Shown piece after piece: positions 50,083 to 58,182 of a stretch of 64,000 bases of DNA. Origin of the DNA: CAYQUO01 sp964420835. GTDB taxonomy: Bacteria > Chloroflexota > Anaerolineae > Anaerolineales > Anaerolineaceae. The position numbers and the translations under genes are program-made. Location of the stretch: contig CAYQUO010000013.1 in the NCBI GenBank assembly GCA_964420835.1, positions 1-64,000 of the forward strand, in the 5' to 3' direction. The notes under the pieces are model-generated. The model was not told the DNA's origin. It saw only the letters and a list, made by a program, of their open reading frames with translations, and made no database searches. Position 1 is the first letter of the stretch. Every line of letters starts with the position of its first letter.

Positions 50083-51182
50083 TTCGGACTGCCGTCCCCC
50101 AGCCGCTCAAGAAGACGGTTCATAAAGCGCAGGTTGTGCAGGGTGGCCAGGCGCGGGTAAAGAGAGTCATTCATCTTAAAGATGTGCCGCAGGTAACCCA
50201 ACGAAGTTTGGCTGCAGACCGGGCAATCGCAATTCGGGGAGACCGGTCGATCATCCCGGATATGGGACTGGTCTCCGATGTACACATATCGCAGCCATTT
50301 GCCCTCCAACGGGCTTCCGGGGTCGGCTTCGGCATACAACCGGCCGTGGCGGGCATCGCGGGTGGGCATGGCGCTGTCAAACAGCCTGTAACCCAAGCGG
50401 TGGCAGGCAACCACGTTGTAGGGATGCCCCACACCCAGGGCGTGCACGGGGTACTTGGGGGGGACCAGTTGGCGTGTCAGGGCCAGGATGTCGCTCAACA
50501 GGTTGCCTTTCGCATCCAGCGGCCAGCCCCCGAAGCCGTACCCATCAAAACCAATCTCCAACAGGGCTTCGGCGCACTGCCGGCGCAGCAGGGCATCTCC
50601 GCCGCCCTGGATTACGGCGAAGAGCAGGGGGCGCCGGCCGTCCGGCAATTGCTTCTGCTCCACCAGGCGCAGGAATTCCGCCTTGCCGCGTCGCGCCCAT
50701 TGCACCGTGCGCTGGACGGACAGGCGCTGATCTTCCGGCGGTGCGTCCACGTGGGTGCAGTCATCCAGGCAGATGACGATATCGGAGCCGAACCCCATTT
50801 GCAACTGGATGGTCTTTTCGGGCGTCAACAGGTATTTGCGGTTGGAACCCTCCGGGTGGAAGGTGATGCCCTTATCCGTCAGGCTGCCGGCTTTGAGGTC
50901 CTGGTGGATGAGCGAGTACGCCTGGAAGCCACCCGAATCGGTGACGATGGGCAGATCCCAGCCGCTCATACGGTGAAGACCGCCCAGCGCCTGGATGGTG
51001 CCGGCACCGGGTTTTTGCATCAGGTGGAAGGTGTTCATCACCAGGGCGCGCACCCCAATGCCCCTCAAGTCCATGGAATCCACTGCCCGCACCAGGCCGA
51101 AGGTGGCATCCGGCAGGAAGACGGGCAGGCGCAATTCGCCGTGCGGGGTCAGGAGGTGGTTGGGTGTGTTTAAATGCGGCAT
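50079..51182 (-). CDS. Divergent tRNA-guanine transglycosylase family protein
   Basis: TGT swaps guanine for a queuosine precursor at tRNA position 34. The 367-residue protein has Asp82 in TDSGGFQAYS, QGGGDALLRRQ (192-202), Asp269 in FDSAMPTRDARHG and the zinc set Cys318, Cys320, Cys323, His349. The substrate-pocket motif GGLAVGE of bacterial TGT reads YGFGGWPLD at 215-223, so base preference may differ. It lies 12 bases after murI and overlaps the next gene. Confidence 0.85.
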   Translation of the reverse strand: MPHLNTPNHLLTPHGELRLPVFLPDATFGLVRAVDSMDLRGIGVRALVMNTFHLMQKPGAGTIQALGGLHRMSGWDLPIVTDSGGFQAYSLIHQDLKAGSLTDKGITFHPEGSNRKYLLTPEKTIQLQMGFGSDIVICLDDCTHVDAPPEDQRLSVQRTVQWARRGKAEFLRLVEQKQLPDGRRPLLFAVIQGGGDALLRRQCAEALLEIGFDGYGFGGWPLDAKGNLLSDILALTRQLVPPKYPVHALGVGHPYNVVACHRLGYRLFDSAMPTRDARHGRLYAEADPGSPLEGKWLRYVYIGDQSHIRDDRPVSPNCDCPVCSQTSLGYLRHIFKMNDSLYPRLATLHNLRFMNRLLERLGDGSPK

Positions 51183-51194
51183 GGGAGCATCCCT

Positions 51195-52100
51195 TCAGCC
51201 CGGAAAAGAACCGGTTGCAGAATTCCCAAGGCAGATGGATCCATCCACCGACCAGGAAACGCCTTGTACAGGACCGCCCTCGCCCAGGAACCCGGGAAGC
51301 GAGGCGGCAAAAGTCCGGGGGTCTCCACTGGTGAGGAACGTCATGCCGGCCGGTACCGGGTTTGAATCCAGCCAGCCATTGGCTTCCAGGATCCGGCCAG
51401 CCTGGCGGGCGACCGCCGGAGCCGGGTCGATGACCTGAACGGCAGGCCTGCCGGGGTAAGCCGAGATGATGCGCTCGATGAGCGGGATGACGAACGGGTA
51501 GTGGGTGCACCCAAGGACGACCCTGTCAATACCCTCCTCCAGCATGGGGTGCAGGGCGGATTCAAGGATCCGGCGGGTTTGCGGACCTTCTAGGTTCCCC
51601 GCCTCGATCCACTCCACAAGGCCCGGGCAGGTATCCTGTAGAATGCGCACTCCGCCGGCAAATCGCTCCACTACAGAGGCGTACAATTCACCCTGGAAGG
51701 TGGCCGGTGTTGCCAGCACGCCGACAACGCCGTTGTGGGTCTGTTCTGCGGCCGGTTTGACCGCCGGCTCCATGCCGATGAAGGGTGTGGCAGGCAGTGC
51801 CTGGCGCAGGTGGTGAAGGGCAGCCGCCGAGGCTGTGTTGCAAGCCACCACCACCACCCTGGCCCCCATGGAGATGAGCAGCCGGGAGATGGCTTCCGAA
51901 AAGGCACGAACCTCCATCAGGGGACGCTGACCGTATGGAACGTGGTCCTGGTCTGCCAGGTAGATCAAGGGATGGGCAGGCAGTTGGCGGCGCAGTGCCC
52001 GCAGCACCGAAAGCCCGCCCACGCCGGAATCAAAAACGCCAATGGGCGCCGCCGGCGGGTTGGAAACTGGTTGTCCTGGATTCACGGTTGATGATCCCAT
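51195..52100 (-). CDS. murI: Glutamate racemase
   Basis: MurI makes D-glutamate for peptidoglycan. The 301-residue protein has IGVFDSGVGGLSVLRAL near residue 20, the first catalytic cysteine in VVVACNTASAAAL near residue 85 and the second in VVLGCTHYPFVIP near residue 195. An N-terminal proline-rich extension of about 17 residues is unusual but harmless. It follows the C26 amidotransferase by nine bases in the same operon. Confidence 0.95.
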   Translation of the reverse strand: MGSSTVNPGQPVSNPPAAPIGVFDSGVGGLSVLRALRRQLPAHPLIYLADQDHVPYGQRPLMEVRAFSEAISRLLISMGARVVVVACNTASAAALHHLRQALPATPFIGMEPAVKPAAEQTHNGVVGVLATPATFQGELYASVVERFAGGVRILQDTCPGLVEWIEAGNLEGPQTRRILESALHPMLEEGIDRVVLGCTHYPFVIPLIERIISAYPGRPAVQVIDPAPAVARQAGRILEANGWLDSNPVPAGMTFLTSGDPRTFAASLPGFLGEGGPVQGVSWSVDGSICLGNSATGSFPG

Positions 52101-52109
52101 GTGAAGGCG

Positions 52110-52829
52110 TCAGGCACAGGCGCGAATGAAGGCCTTGAAGAGGTTGAGCATGTCTGGGCTTTCGACCAGGCTTTCCGGGTGCCACTGAACGCCAAGGAAG
52201 AAAGGGTGGCCAGGCAGTTCAACCGCTTCGATGAGTGAATCTGCAGCCCGGGCCAGCGGCCGCAGGCCGGTCGCCAACGAATGGATGCCCTGGTGGTGCA
52301 GGCTGTTGACCCATACTTCCATACCCCCCAGGGTGGCCGCCAGGCTGGAACCGTTTTCCACGTGAATGGTATGCGCCAGATGGGTGTGGGGAAAGCCGGG
52401 GTACCAGTCATGGCGCAGCGCCCCGGGCAACTGGTCGGCCAGGTCGGTGTACAGGCTGCCGCCCAGGGCAACGTTCAACACCTGGGCGCCACGGCAGATG
52501 CCAAGGATCGGCCAGCCGGTTTCTGCTGCCAGGCGCGACAGGCCAAGCTCAAGTTCGTCCCGGGTGGGGTCCACGTCATACACCCGCGGGTGTGGTTCAC
52601 CGTTGAAATGGGATGGGTCGATATCTGCACCGCCGGAGAGCACCAGCCCGTCGAGTCGCTCCCGCAGCAGGGGGTGGCGGTCGGCAGGCATGGATGGCGG
52701 GATCAGAACGGGGAGCCCGCCGGACATTTGGATTGCCCGCGTGTACGTGGTCGGCAGGGCGGCGCGGCACACGCCATTGCCGGCACGTGTGTCCAGCGAT
52801 GTGCTGATCCCGATCAGAGGAGCGTTCAT
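52110..52829 (-). CDS. Class I glutamine amidotransferase-like hydrolase (peptidase C26, PuuD type)
   Basis: The 239-residue protein has LVLSGGADIDPSHF near residue 62, the nucleophile in LGICRGAQVLNVALGG near residue 107 and the His-Glu pair in GVQWHPESL near residue 212. Family members cleave gamma-glutamyl amides such as gamma-glutamyl-GABA, or serve folate or polyamine breakdown. Placed directly before murI, it may touch glutamate metabolism, but the substrate is unknown. Confidence 0.87.
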   Translation of the reverse strand: MNAPLIGISTSLDTRAGNGVCRAALPTTYTRAIQMSGGLPVLIPPSMPADRHPLLRERLDGLVLSGGADIDPSHFNGEPHPRVYDVDPTRDELELGLSRLAAETGWPILGICRGAQVLNVALGGSLYTDLADQLPGALRHDWYPGFPHTHLAHTIHVENGSSLAATLGGMEVWVNSLHHQGIHSLATGLRPLARAADSLIEAVELPGHPFFLGVQWHPESLVESPDMLNLFKAFIRACA

Positions 52830-52904
52830 ATATCCCTCATGGTAAGAAAAACGGGCGCAACCCCGGCGTGGGCTGCACCCTGAAGGATCTGAGTACGGTC
52901 AGGA

Positions 52905-53249
52905 TCAAAACTTCTGCTTGAGGCGAGCCGACTTTCCGGATCGCTCTCGCAGGAAGAAAAGGCGGGCGCGGCGCACCTTGCTGTGGCGATCGATGACGAC
53001 CTTGTCAATGCGCGGGGAGCGCATAAGGAAGGTCCGTTCGACACCGATGCCGTTGCTGGCCACCCTGCGAACGGTAAAGGTTGAGTTGGGGCCATTGCCA
53101 TGGATGAAAAGCACGGTGCCCTTGAACTCCTGGATGCGTTCGCGGTTGCCTTCCTTGATCTTGACATGCACACTCACACCATCTCCGGGACGCAGGTCCG
53201 GGATGTTGGGATTCACCGGGGCTTCGATTTCTTTCAACAGGTCACTCAT
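52905..53249 (-). CDS. rplS: 50S ribosomal protein L19
   Basis: L19 sits at the 30S-50S interface. The 114-residue protein has the family segments IPDLRPGDGVSVHVKIKEG near residue 16 and VRRVASNGIGVERTFLMRSP near residue 60, ending VRRARLFFLRERSGKSARLKQ. The ATG at 53249 is chosen because AAGGA lies nine bases upstream; an in-frame ATG at 53267 would add six residues. It heads a minus-strand operon reaching to 46966. Confidence 0.95.
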   Translation of the reverse strand: MSDLLKEIEAPVNPNIPDLRPGDGVSVHVKIKEGNRERIQEFKGTVLFIHGNGPNSTFTVRRVASNGIGVERTFLMRSPRIDKVVIDRHSKVRRARLFFLRERSGKSARLKQKF

Positions 53250-53308
53250 CGTACGTAGTCCTTGCATCTGTTAAATAAAATAATGGCATTCTTACAGCAC
53301 GGGGAAGG

Positions 53309-53338
53309 ATTATAACATGAAGATTTGGGTTTTGTAAA
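53309..53338 (-). promoter_or_regulatory. Promoter of the rplS operon
   Basis: On the minus strand TTTACA (53333-53338) and TATAAT (53309-53314) are 18 bases apart, with TGT just before the -10 (extended form). The transcript has a leader of about 52 bases before rplS. Confidence 0.8.
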
Positions 53339-53457
53339 CCGGAACATGGTGAAAATGACGGCTGCCTGCATACCACAACCGTTGCCTTTTTCCGATCCGC
53401 TATCCCTGCGGGTGGATTCCTGTGTACAATGGGGATGCAATACAACAAGGGAATTGA

Positions 53458-54177
53458 ATGATGTCCGGTTTAAACGTCAGCAAGGGCTTGCAGCAGCAAT
53501 ACAAGGGGTATTACCAGGCCGACATTTCTGAGTGGAGGCGGCTGTCGGCCGTGGACAAGGCAACCAACATCGAACGCCTGTGCCGTGGCATTCCCCATGA
53601 TCCGGTGCTGGAGATCGGTGCCGGCGAGGGTGCATTGCTGGAGCGCCTTTCGGCGCTTGGGTTTGCCACCCGTTTCCAGGCTGTGGAGATCTCCCCCAGT
53701 GGCGTGGAAGCCATGCGGTCACGGAACATCCCCGGCCTGGAAGATTGCCGGCTTTTTGACGGCTACACCCTGCCGCAACCGGATGGGGTTTTTAACCTGG
53801 CCATCCTCAGCCATGTGCTCGAGCATGTGGAGCACCCCCGCCGGCTTTTAAATGAGGCAGGCAGGGTGGCATCCCATGTGTTTGTTGAGGTACCCCTGGA
53901 GGATACCATTTTCCTGCCGGCGGATTATCGCCCGGGTGGAGCGGGCCATATTAATTTCTTTTCGCCGATTACCATTCGCCGCCTCATCCAGACCTGTGAT
54001 TATGAAATCGTCCAACAGATCGTGACCAATCCCTCCCGGGTGATCTACCGTTACCGGTATGGAAGCAAGGGACTGCCCAAGTACTGGATTAAGGAACTGG
54101 GGTTGCGGCTGCTGCCACGCATGGCGACTCGGATCTGGTCCTACCATTCCGCCCTGCTGTGCAAAAAGAAGGGTTAA
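53458..54177 (+). CDS. Class I SAM-dependent methyltransferase
   Basis: The 239-residue protein has the SAM-binding start VLEIGAGEGALLERL near residue 50 and FNLAILSHVLEHVEHPRRLL near residue 111, typical of methyltransferase type 11 enzymes. The C-terminal third is basic and aromatic. It is an isolated plus-strand gene with AAGGGA before its ATG. The substrate is not evident; small molecules or lipids are possible. Confidence 0.85.
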   Translation: MMSGLNVSKGLQQQYKGYYQADISEWRRLSAVDKATNIERLCRGIPHDPVLEIGAGEGALLERLSALGFATRFQAVEISPSGVEAMRSRNIPGLEDCRLFDGYTLPQPDGVFNLAILSHVLEHVEHPRRLLNEAGRVASHVFVEVPLEDTIFLPADYRPGGAGHINFFSPITIRRLIQTCDYEIVQQIVTNPSRVIYRYRYGSKGLPKYWIKELGLRLLPRMATRIWSYHSALLCKKKG

Positions 54178-54191
54178 TGGGGACAATGCAA

Positions 54192-54231
54192 TCAAAAACC
54201 GGGTTCCGCCCCGCCGAACCCGGTTATTTTC
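54192..54231. terminator. Bidirectional terminator between methyltransferase gene and selD
   Basis: AACCGGGTTC (54197-54206) and GAACCCGGTT (54216-54225) form a perfect 10-base-pair stem around a nine-base loop. A residues before and ATTTT after it suit termination of both convergent genes. Confidence 0.88.
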
Positions 54232-54246
54232 ATCCCATACCAGGCG

Positions 54247-55314
54247 TTAATCGACCTGGACCCCCCTGCCGGCAACGACCTCCCCCACCTCCCAGGCGGA
54301 CTGGCCAAGTTTTTGCGCCTGCCCCAGGAAGGCGGAAAGCCGGGATTCAGGCACAGCCAGTAGGAGCCCGCCGCTGGTTTGCGGGTCAAAAAGCAGCATT
54401 CGGTCGGCCTCGCCTAGGTGCCTGCTGAAGTTAACGCCAGGGCTGAAGTACAGTGCATTGTCGGATGCTCCGCCGGGGAAGGTCCATTGATCCGCATACT
54501 TGCGGGCGCAACCGATGAAGGGGATGCTGTCGAAGTGAAAACGCAGGCTCACCCCGCTGGCGTCAGCCATCTCCATGCCGTGGCCCAACAGGCTGAAACC
54601 GGTGATGTCGGTGCCACCCTGCAGGCCAAGGTCCACAGCCAGTGAGGAAGCCGCCCGGTTCAGTTGTTTCATCCAACCGACCGCCTCGGCGACATCCTGC
54701 GGTTCGGCAAGTTTCTGTTTGAGCGCAGTGGTGGTGACGCCAAAACCAAGCGGCTTGGTGAGCACCAGGCGGTCGCCGACCCTGGCGCCCCCTTTGCTGA
54801 TGAGCTTCCCCGGGTGGGCAAAACCAACCACCACCAGGCCGTATTTGGGCTCCCTGTCCTGCACACTGTGCCCGCCGGCGATGATCACACCGGCCTGGCG
54901 GGTCATCTCGGCTCCGCCGCGGAAGATCTCAGCCAGCATCTGGTGTGGCAGGTCGGGCGGCAGGGCGGCGATATTCAATGCAAGGAAAGGCTGCCCGCCC
55001 ATGGCATATACATCGGACAGGCTGTTGGCAGCGGCGATCGCACCGTAGTCATAGGGGTCATCGACCACCGGGGTGAAAAAGTCGGTGGTGATAATGATCG
55101 CCTTCTCTTCGTCGATGCGCCACACGGCGGCGTCGTCCGGGGTGTGCATGCCAACCAGCAGGTCAGCCGGAATTTGATCCCGGTAAACTTCCTCAATGGG
55201 GCGCAGAACCTGCGCCAGCGCTTCAGCGCTTAATTTGGACGCTCAACCGGAACAACTGGAAAGACTTGTCAGCCGGATCTGCCGGCCGGATGGCGAAGGG
55301 GGAGCTTCAGTCAT
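54247..55314 (-). CDS. selD: Selenide, water dikinase, selenocysteine-containing
   Basis: SelD makes selenophosphate from selenide and ATP. Read from the ATG at 55314, the frame has one in-frame TGA at codon 24 (55243-55245) in the context CSG-U-ASK, exactly where SelD has its catalytic Cys or Sec three residues before the essential Lys (Lys27). Decoding it as selenocysteine joins this start to the rest (DDAAVWRIDEEKAI, DFFTPVVDDPYDYGAIAAAN, DITGFSLLGHG, DPQTSGGLLLA) into a normal 355-residue SelD. A SECIS-like hairpin follows the UGA. The ATG lies six bases after TGATATAAT. Confidence 0.92.
55200..55216 (-). promoter_or_regulatory. Bacterial SECIS hairpin in selD
   Basis: Twenty-six bases after the UGA the message reads GGCGCAGGUUCUGCGCC, a seven-base-pair stem capped by a small loop with the GGUU that resembles the apical part of the E. 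coli fdhF SECIS (GCAGGUCUGC). SelB binds such loops to bring Sec-tRNA to the UGA. The distance of the loop from the UGA is within the range known for bacterial SECIS elements. Confidence 0.8.
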
Positions 55315-55320
55315 GGGTTG

Positions 55321-55328
55321 ATTATATC
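55321..55328 (-). promoter_or_regulatory. Extended -10 box giving a leaderless selD mRNA
   Basis: The minus strand reads TGATATAAT (the outermost T at 55329 by the same count) with six bases to the ATG at 55314. No Shine-Dalgarno sequence is present. This fixes the N-terminal part of SelD that contains the UGA. Confidence 0.7.
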
Positions 55329-55369
55329 ACCCGCCTTGAACGCCCCATTCGGCGGGCAACGCCACGGGC

Positions 55370-57007
55370 TCACCGGGAAGAGAAATAGTGATCGTACAGG
55401 AGGTCACGAATATAAACAGCCGCGTAATCGTCCTCGTACACCAGGCGATATTGCCTGATCCGGTCCTCCCGCGCCTCGGCGTAAAATGCGTGCACTTGGG
55501 CCATCCGGCCGGGGTTGGCAGCCTGGTTGACGACAGCCGGATCGCTGAATAATTGGATATTCCCCTTTTCCAGCAGCACCAGATCGGGGTGCAGGTCTTC
55601 GATCAACTCATGGGTGGCGAAATTCCAGTCAATTTCCACCCGCCGGCCCGGCCCGGCCGGGAAGTAGATGCGCCAATCGCGATAAACGGTCAAGGGGTCA
55701 TCTGACGGGAGCACGGAAAGAATTTCCTTTTCGACCTCATGGTAAAAGGTGATGCCCGGGGCGCTTGTTTCCCTGTTCAGCATTTCACGGTATGTGGATG
55801 CATCCACCGGGAGGTACAGGCACACCTGGGCCAGGATGGCCAGCCCGAGGATCCAGGGCAGGGCATTTTGCAGCCAGCAATGGACACGCCCACCTGCCGG
55901 CAGGCCCGGGCCCGCCGTGGGGAAGAGATTGACCAGCGATGAGAACAGCGGAAGCATAACCGGGATGAAGTAGTGGGTGCGACGGGTGCCGAAGGTGAGG
56001 AGCACTCCGGTCAGAGGGAGGATCCAGGCCAGTATCCAGGCGCTGCGCCGCCGTGTTTCAGGCCGGGTGATGCCAACAAGCAAGGCCAGGAAGGCCAACA
56101 GGACGAACCAGGGCTCCCCATAATGGATGCGAACGTCCTCCGGCCAGCCATGTTCAAAAAAGGCGGCCTGGTTGACCAGGACAACGCCTGCAGAGGCCTC
56201 GGAGAAGAGCCGTTTTTGCACCTGGATGATCTCGGACCGCTCCTGGGGGAGCAACAACAGGGGATTGGAAAGGACCAGGGCGGACGCCATTACCAGGAGG
56301 AACAGCAACCCGGCAAGCACCGCCCGCCCCCAGCGGACCCTCTTCGAAAGGACCCCCCACAGGAGATAAACCGGGATCGCCAGGGCAAAGAACAGCCCCA
56401 TGTGCTTGATGCCCGTGGCAACGCCACAGGCAGCGGCAGCCAGGTAAAAATTGCGGCCAAAACGCTGGTCGTCCCGATCGAGGAAAAAAAGAGTCAGGGC
56501 AAGGAACAGGAACATCAGGCTGTCGGGGTGCCACCAGAGGTTGTTGACCACCACGGCTGGCACTGCCAGGAGCAGGAGGAACAAGCCGACAGACCGCCAC
56601 CAGGACCGAAAGCGGGTCTGCATCCAGGCGAGGACACCGGTTGCCAGCAGCATTGGCAGGACGCTGACCGCCTGTCGCAGGATGGTCACGAGGAGACGGG
56701 TGTTGGCGGCCCAGTCTTCGCTAAATGCCAGCCGCACCGGCAGCAACGCAAGCGCCGAAAAGAGATAGAAGGGGTAGCCGTAGTAATAATGCAGGTACAC
56801 CGTGAAATTGCGCAGGGTCTGGTACGGGGTATCGCCGGGGGTTAACATGCGCAGCACGTGTGGGTATTGGGCGAACTCATCGACCTCGAAAAGGGAGAGC
56901 ATGCCCGCATCCGCGGCGCCGCACCCGTTGGCGGGGATAAAAACGGCAAAATACACCATGCCCAGGATCGCCAACACCCCAAGGATCACTTTTTGCCTGC
57001 GTTCCAT
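55370..57007 (-). CDS. GT-C type membrane glycosyltransferase
   Basis: The 545-residue protein has about eleven transmembrane helices between residues 5 and 410 and a soluble C-terminal part. The first extracytoplasmic loop holds SLFEVDEFAQYPHVLRML with acidic residues, and HYYYGYPFYLFSAL follows, in keeping with GT39/GT-C enzymes. It resembles the protein at 44624 in plan but not closely in sequence. The ATG follows TATAAT by seven bases, so the mRNA is probably leaderless. Substrate unknown. Confidence 0.8.
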   Translation of the reverse strand: MERRQKVILGVLAILGMVYFAVFIPANGCGAADAGMLSLFEVDEFAQYPHVLRMLTPGDTPYQTLRNFTVYLHYYYGYPFYLFSALALLPVRLAFSEDWAANTRLLVTILRQAVSVLPMLLATGVLAWMQTRFRSWWRSVGLFLLLLAVPAVVVNNLWWHPDSLMFLFLALTLFFLDRDDQRFGRNFYLAAAACGVATGIKHMGLFFALAIPVYLLWGVLSKRVRWGRAVLAGLLFLLVMASALVLSNPLLLLPQERSEIIQVQKRLFSEASAGVVLVNQAAFFEHGWPEDVRIHYGEPWFVLLAFLALLVGITRPETRRRSAWILAWILPLTGVLLTFGTRRTHYFIPVMLPLFSSLVNLFPTAGPGLPAGGRVHCWLQNALPWILGLAILAQVCLYLPVDASTYREMLNRETSAPGITFYHEVEKEILSVLPSDDPLTVYRDWRIYFPAGPGRRVEIDWNFATHELIEDLHPDLVLLEKGNIQLFSDPAVVNQAANPGRMAQVHAFYAEAREDRIRQYRLVYEDDYAAVYIRDLLYDHYFSSR

Positions 57008-57014
57008 GCGTGGA

Positions 57015-57020
57015 ATTATA
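57015..57020 (-). promoter_or_regulatory. -10 box giving a leaderless GT-C mRNA
   Basis: TATAAT on the minus strand lies seven bases before the ATG at 57007, and no ribosome binding site is present. Confidence 0.6.
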
Positions 57021-57108
57021 ACCCTGCCGATTGGTTGAAGGGTTTGCTGCGGTTGACAGGGGAAGACATCAGCGGGTGGATCAGCCGGGAGGGGATGTCG
57101 TTCCGCCT

Positions 57109-58071
57109 TTACCCTTCCGGTATGTTGCCGAGGATCTTTTCGACCTGCTCCAGCACGTCATCGGTCAATAGATCCACGGCAGCCGCCGAACCCAGGTTCT
57201 CATCCAACTGCTCCAGGCGTGTGGCTCCGGTGATCACGCTGCTGACCTCTTTGCGGCGAAGCAGCCAGGCAATTGCCAACTGTGCGGTGGTGATGCCCAG
57301 TTCATTCGCCAGGGCTGTGATCTGCCGCACCGTCGCCAGGCGTTCCGGGGTGATGCGGTCCCGGATCCAGCCCATGTCGCTAAGCGTTGCACGGCTGCCC
57401 TCTGGAATTCCTTCGTTATACTTACCGGAGAGGATGCCGGAATATAGGGGGCTCCAGGTGGTCAAACCCAGGCCAAATTCCCGGCAGAGCGGCGAAAGTT
57501 CGATCTCAACACGCCGGCGGTGGAACATGTTGTACTGCGGCTGCTCCATGCTGGGCGGAATGAGGTTGGCGGCGCTGGCGATGCCGATGGCCTGCATCAC
57601 CTGGGCGGCTTCCCATTCCGAGGTGCCCCAGTAGAGGATCTTTCCCTGCTGGATGAGGATGTTCATGGTCTGGACGATCTCATCCACCGGTGTGTCCGGG
57701 TCGAACCGGTGGCAAAAGTACAGGTCCAGGTAATCACAACCCAGCCGCTGCAGGGAGGCATGGACCGATTCGGTGATGTGCTTGCGCGAAAGCCCCCGCC
57801 CGTTGGGTCCGCTGCTGGTGGGCCAGAAGACCTTGCTGGAGATCACCAGCGCCTGGCGCGGAATGCCCTGGATGGCCTTGCCCATCAGCAGTTCGGCCTG
57901 CCCGTTGGCATAGATGTCGGCGTTGTCAAAGAAATTTACGCCCTGGTCATAGGCTGCGTGGATGAGATCAGTGGCCGCCTTTTCATCCAATTGGGCGCCG
58001 AACGTGACCCAGGCCCCATAAGAGAGTTCACTGACTTTTAATCCGGATCTTCCCAACCTTCGATAATGCAT
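57109..58071 (-). CDS. Aldo/keto reductase (YghZ/KCNAB-like)
   Basis: The 320-residue TIM-barrel oxidoreductase begins MHYRRLGRSGLKVSELSYGAW. Its catalytic residues are the Asp and Tyr in FFDNADIYANGQAE, the Lys in VISSKVFWP and the His in YFCHRFDP. The NADPH-binding segment SSVITGATRLEQLDENL lies near residue 270. It is most like the beta-subunit/YghZ branch that reduces aldehydes such as methylglyoxal. AAGGAG precedes the ATG. Confidence 0.9.
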   Translation of the reverse strand: MHYRRLGRSGLKVSELSYGAWVTFGAQLDEKAATDLIHAAYDQGVNFFDNADIYANGQAELLMGKAIQGIPRQALVISSKVFWPTSSGPNGRGLSRKHITESVHASLQRLGCDYLDLYFCHRFDPDTPVDEIVQTMNILIQQGKILYWGTSEWEAAQVMQAIGIASAANLIPPSMEQPQYNMFHRRRVEIELSPLCREFGLGLTTWSPLYSGILSGKYNEGIPEGSRATLSDMGWIRDRITPERLATVRQITALANELGITTAQLAIAWLLRRKEVSSVITGATRLEQLDENLGSAAAVDLLTDDVLEQVEKILGNIPEG

Positions 58072-58182
58072 GGTTGTACTCCTTCCTTTCTCACCGGCTG
58101 GCGGCCAGTGTGGCTGCCACGGTGGATCATTCTGACCCTTGCTTTCCTTTCATGCCCTTGTGCTGGGCAATTTGGGGCTGGT

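Noticed and set aside
54247..55149. A selD gene starting at the internal ATG 55149
   Set aside because: This would remove the catalytic Cys/Sec and Lys. The region upstream continues in frame with SelD-like sequence through a single TGA.
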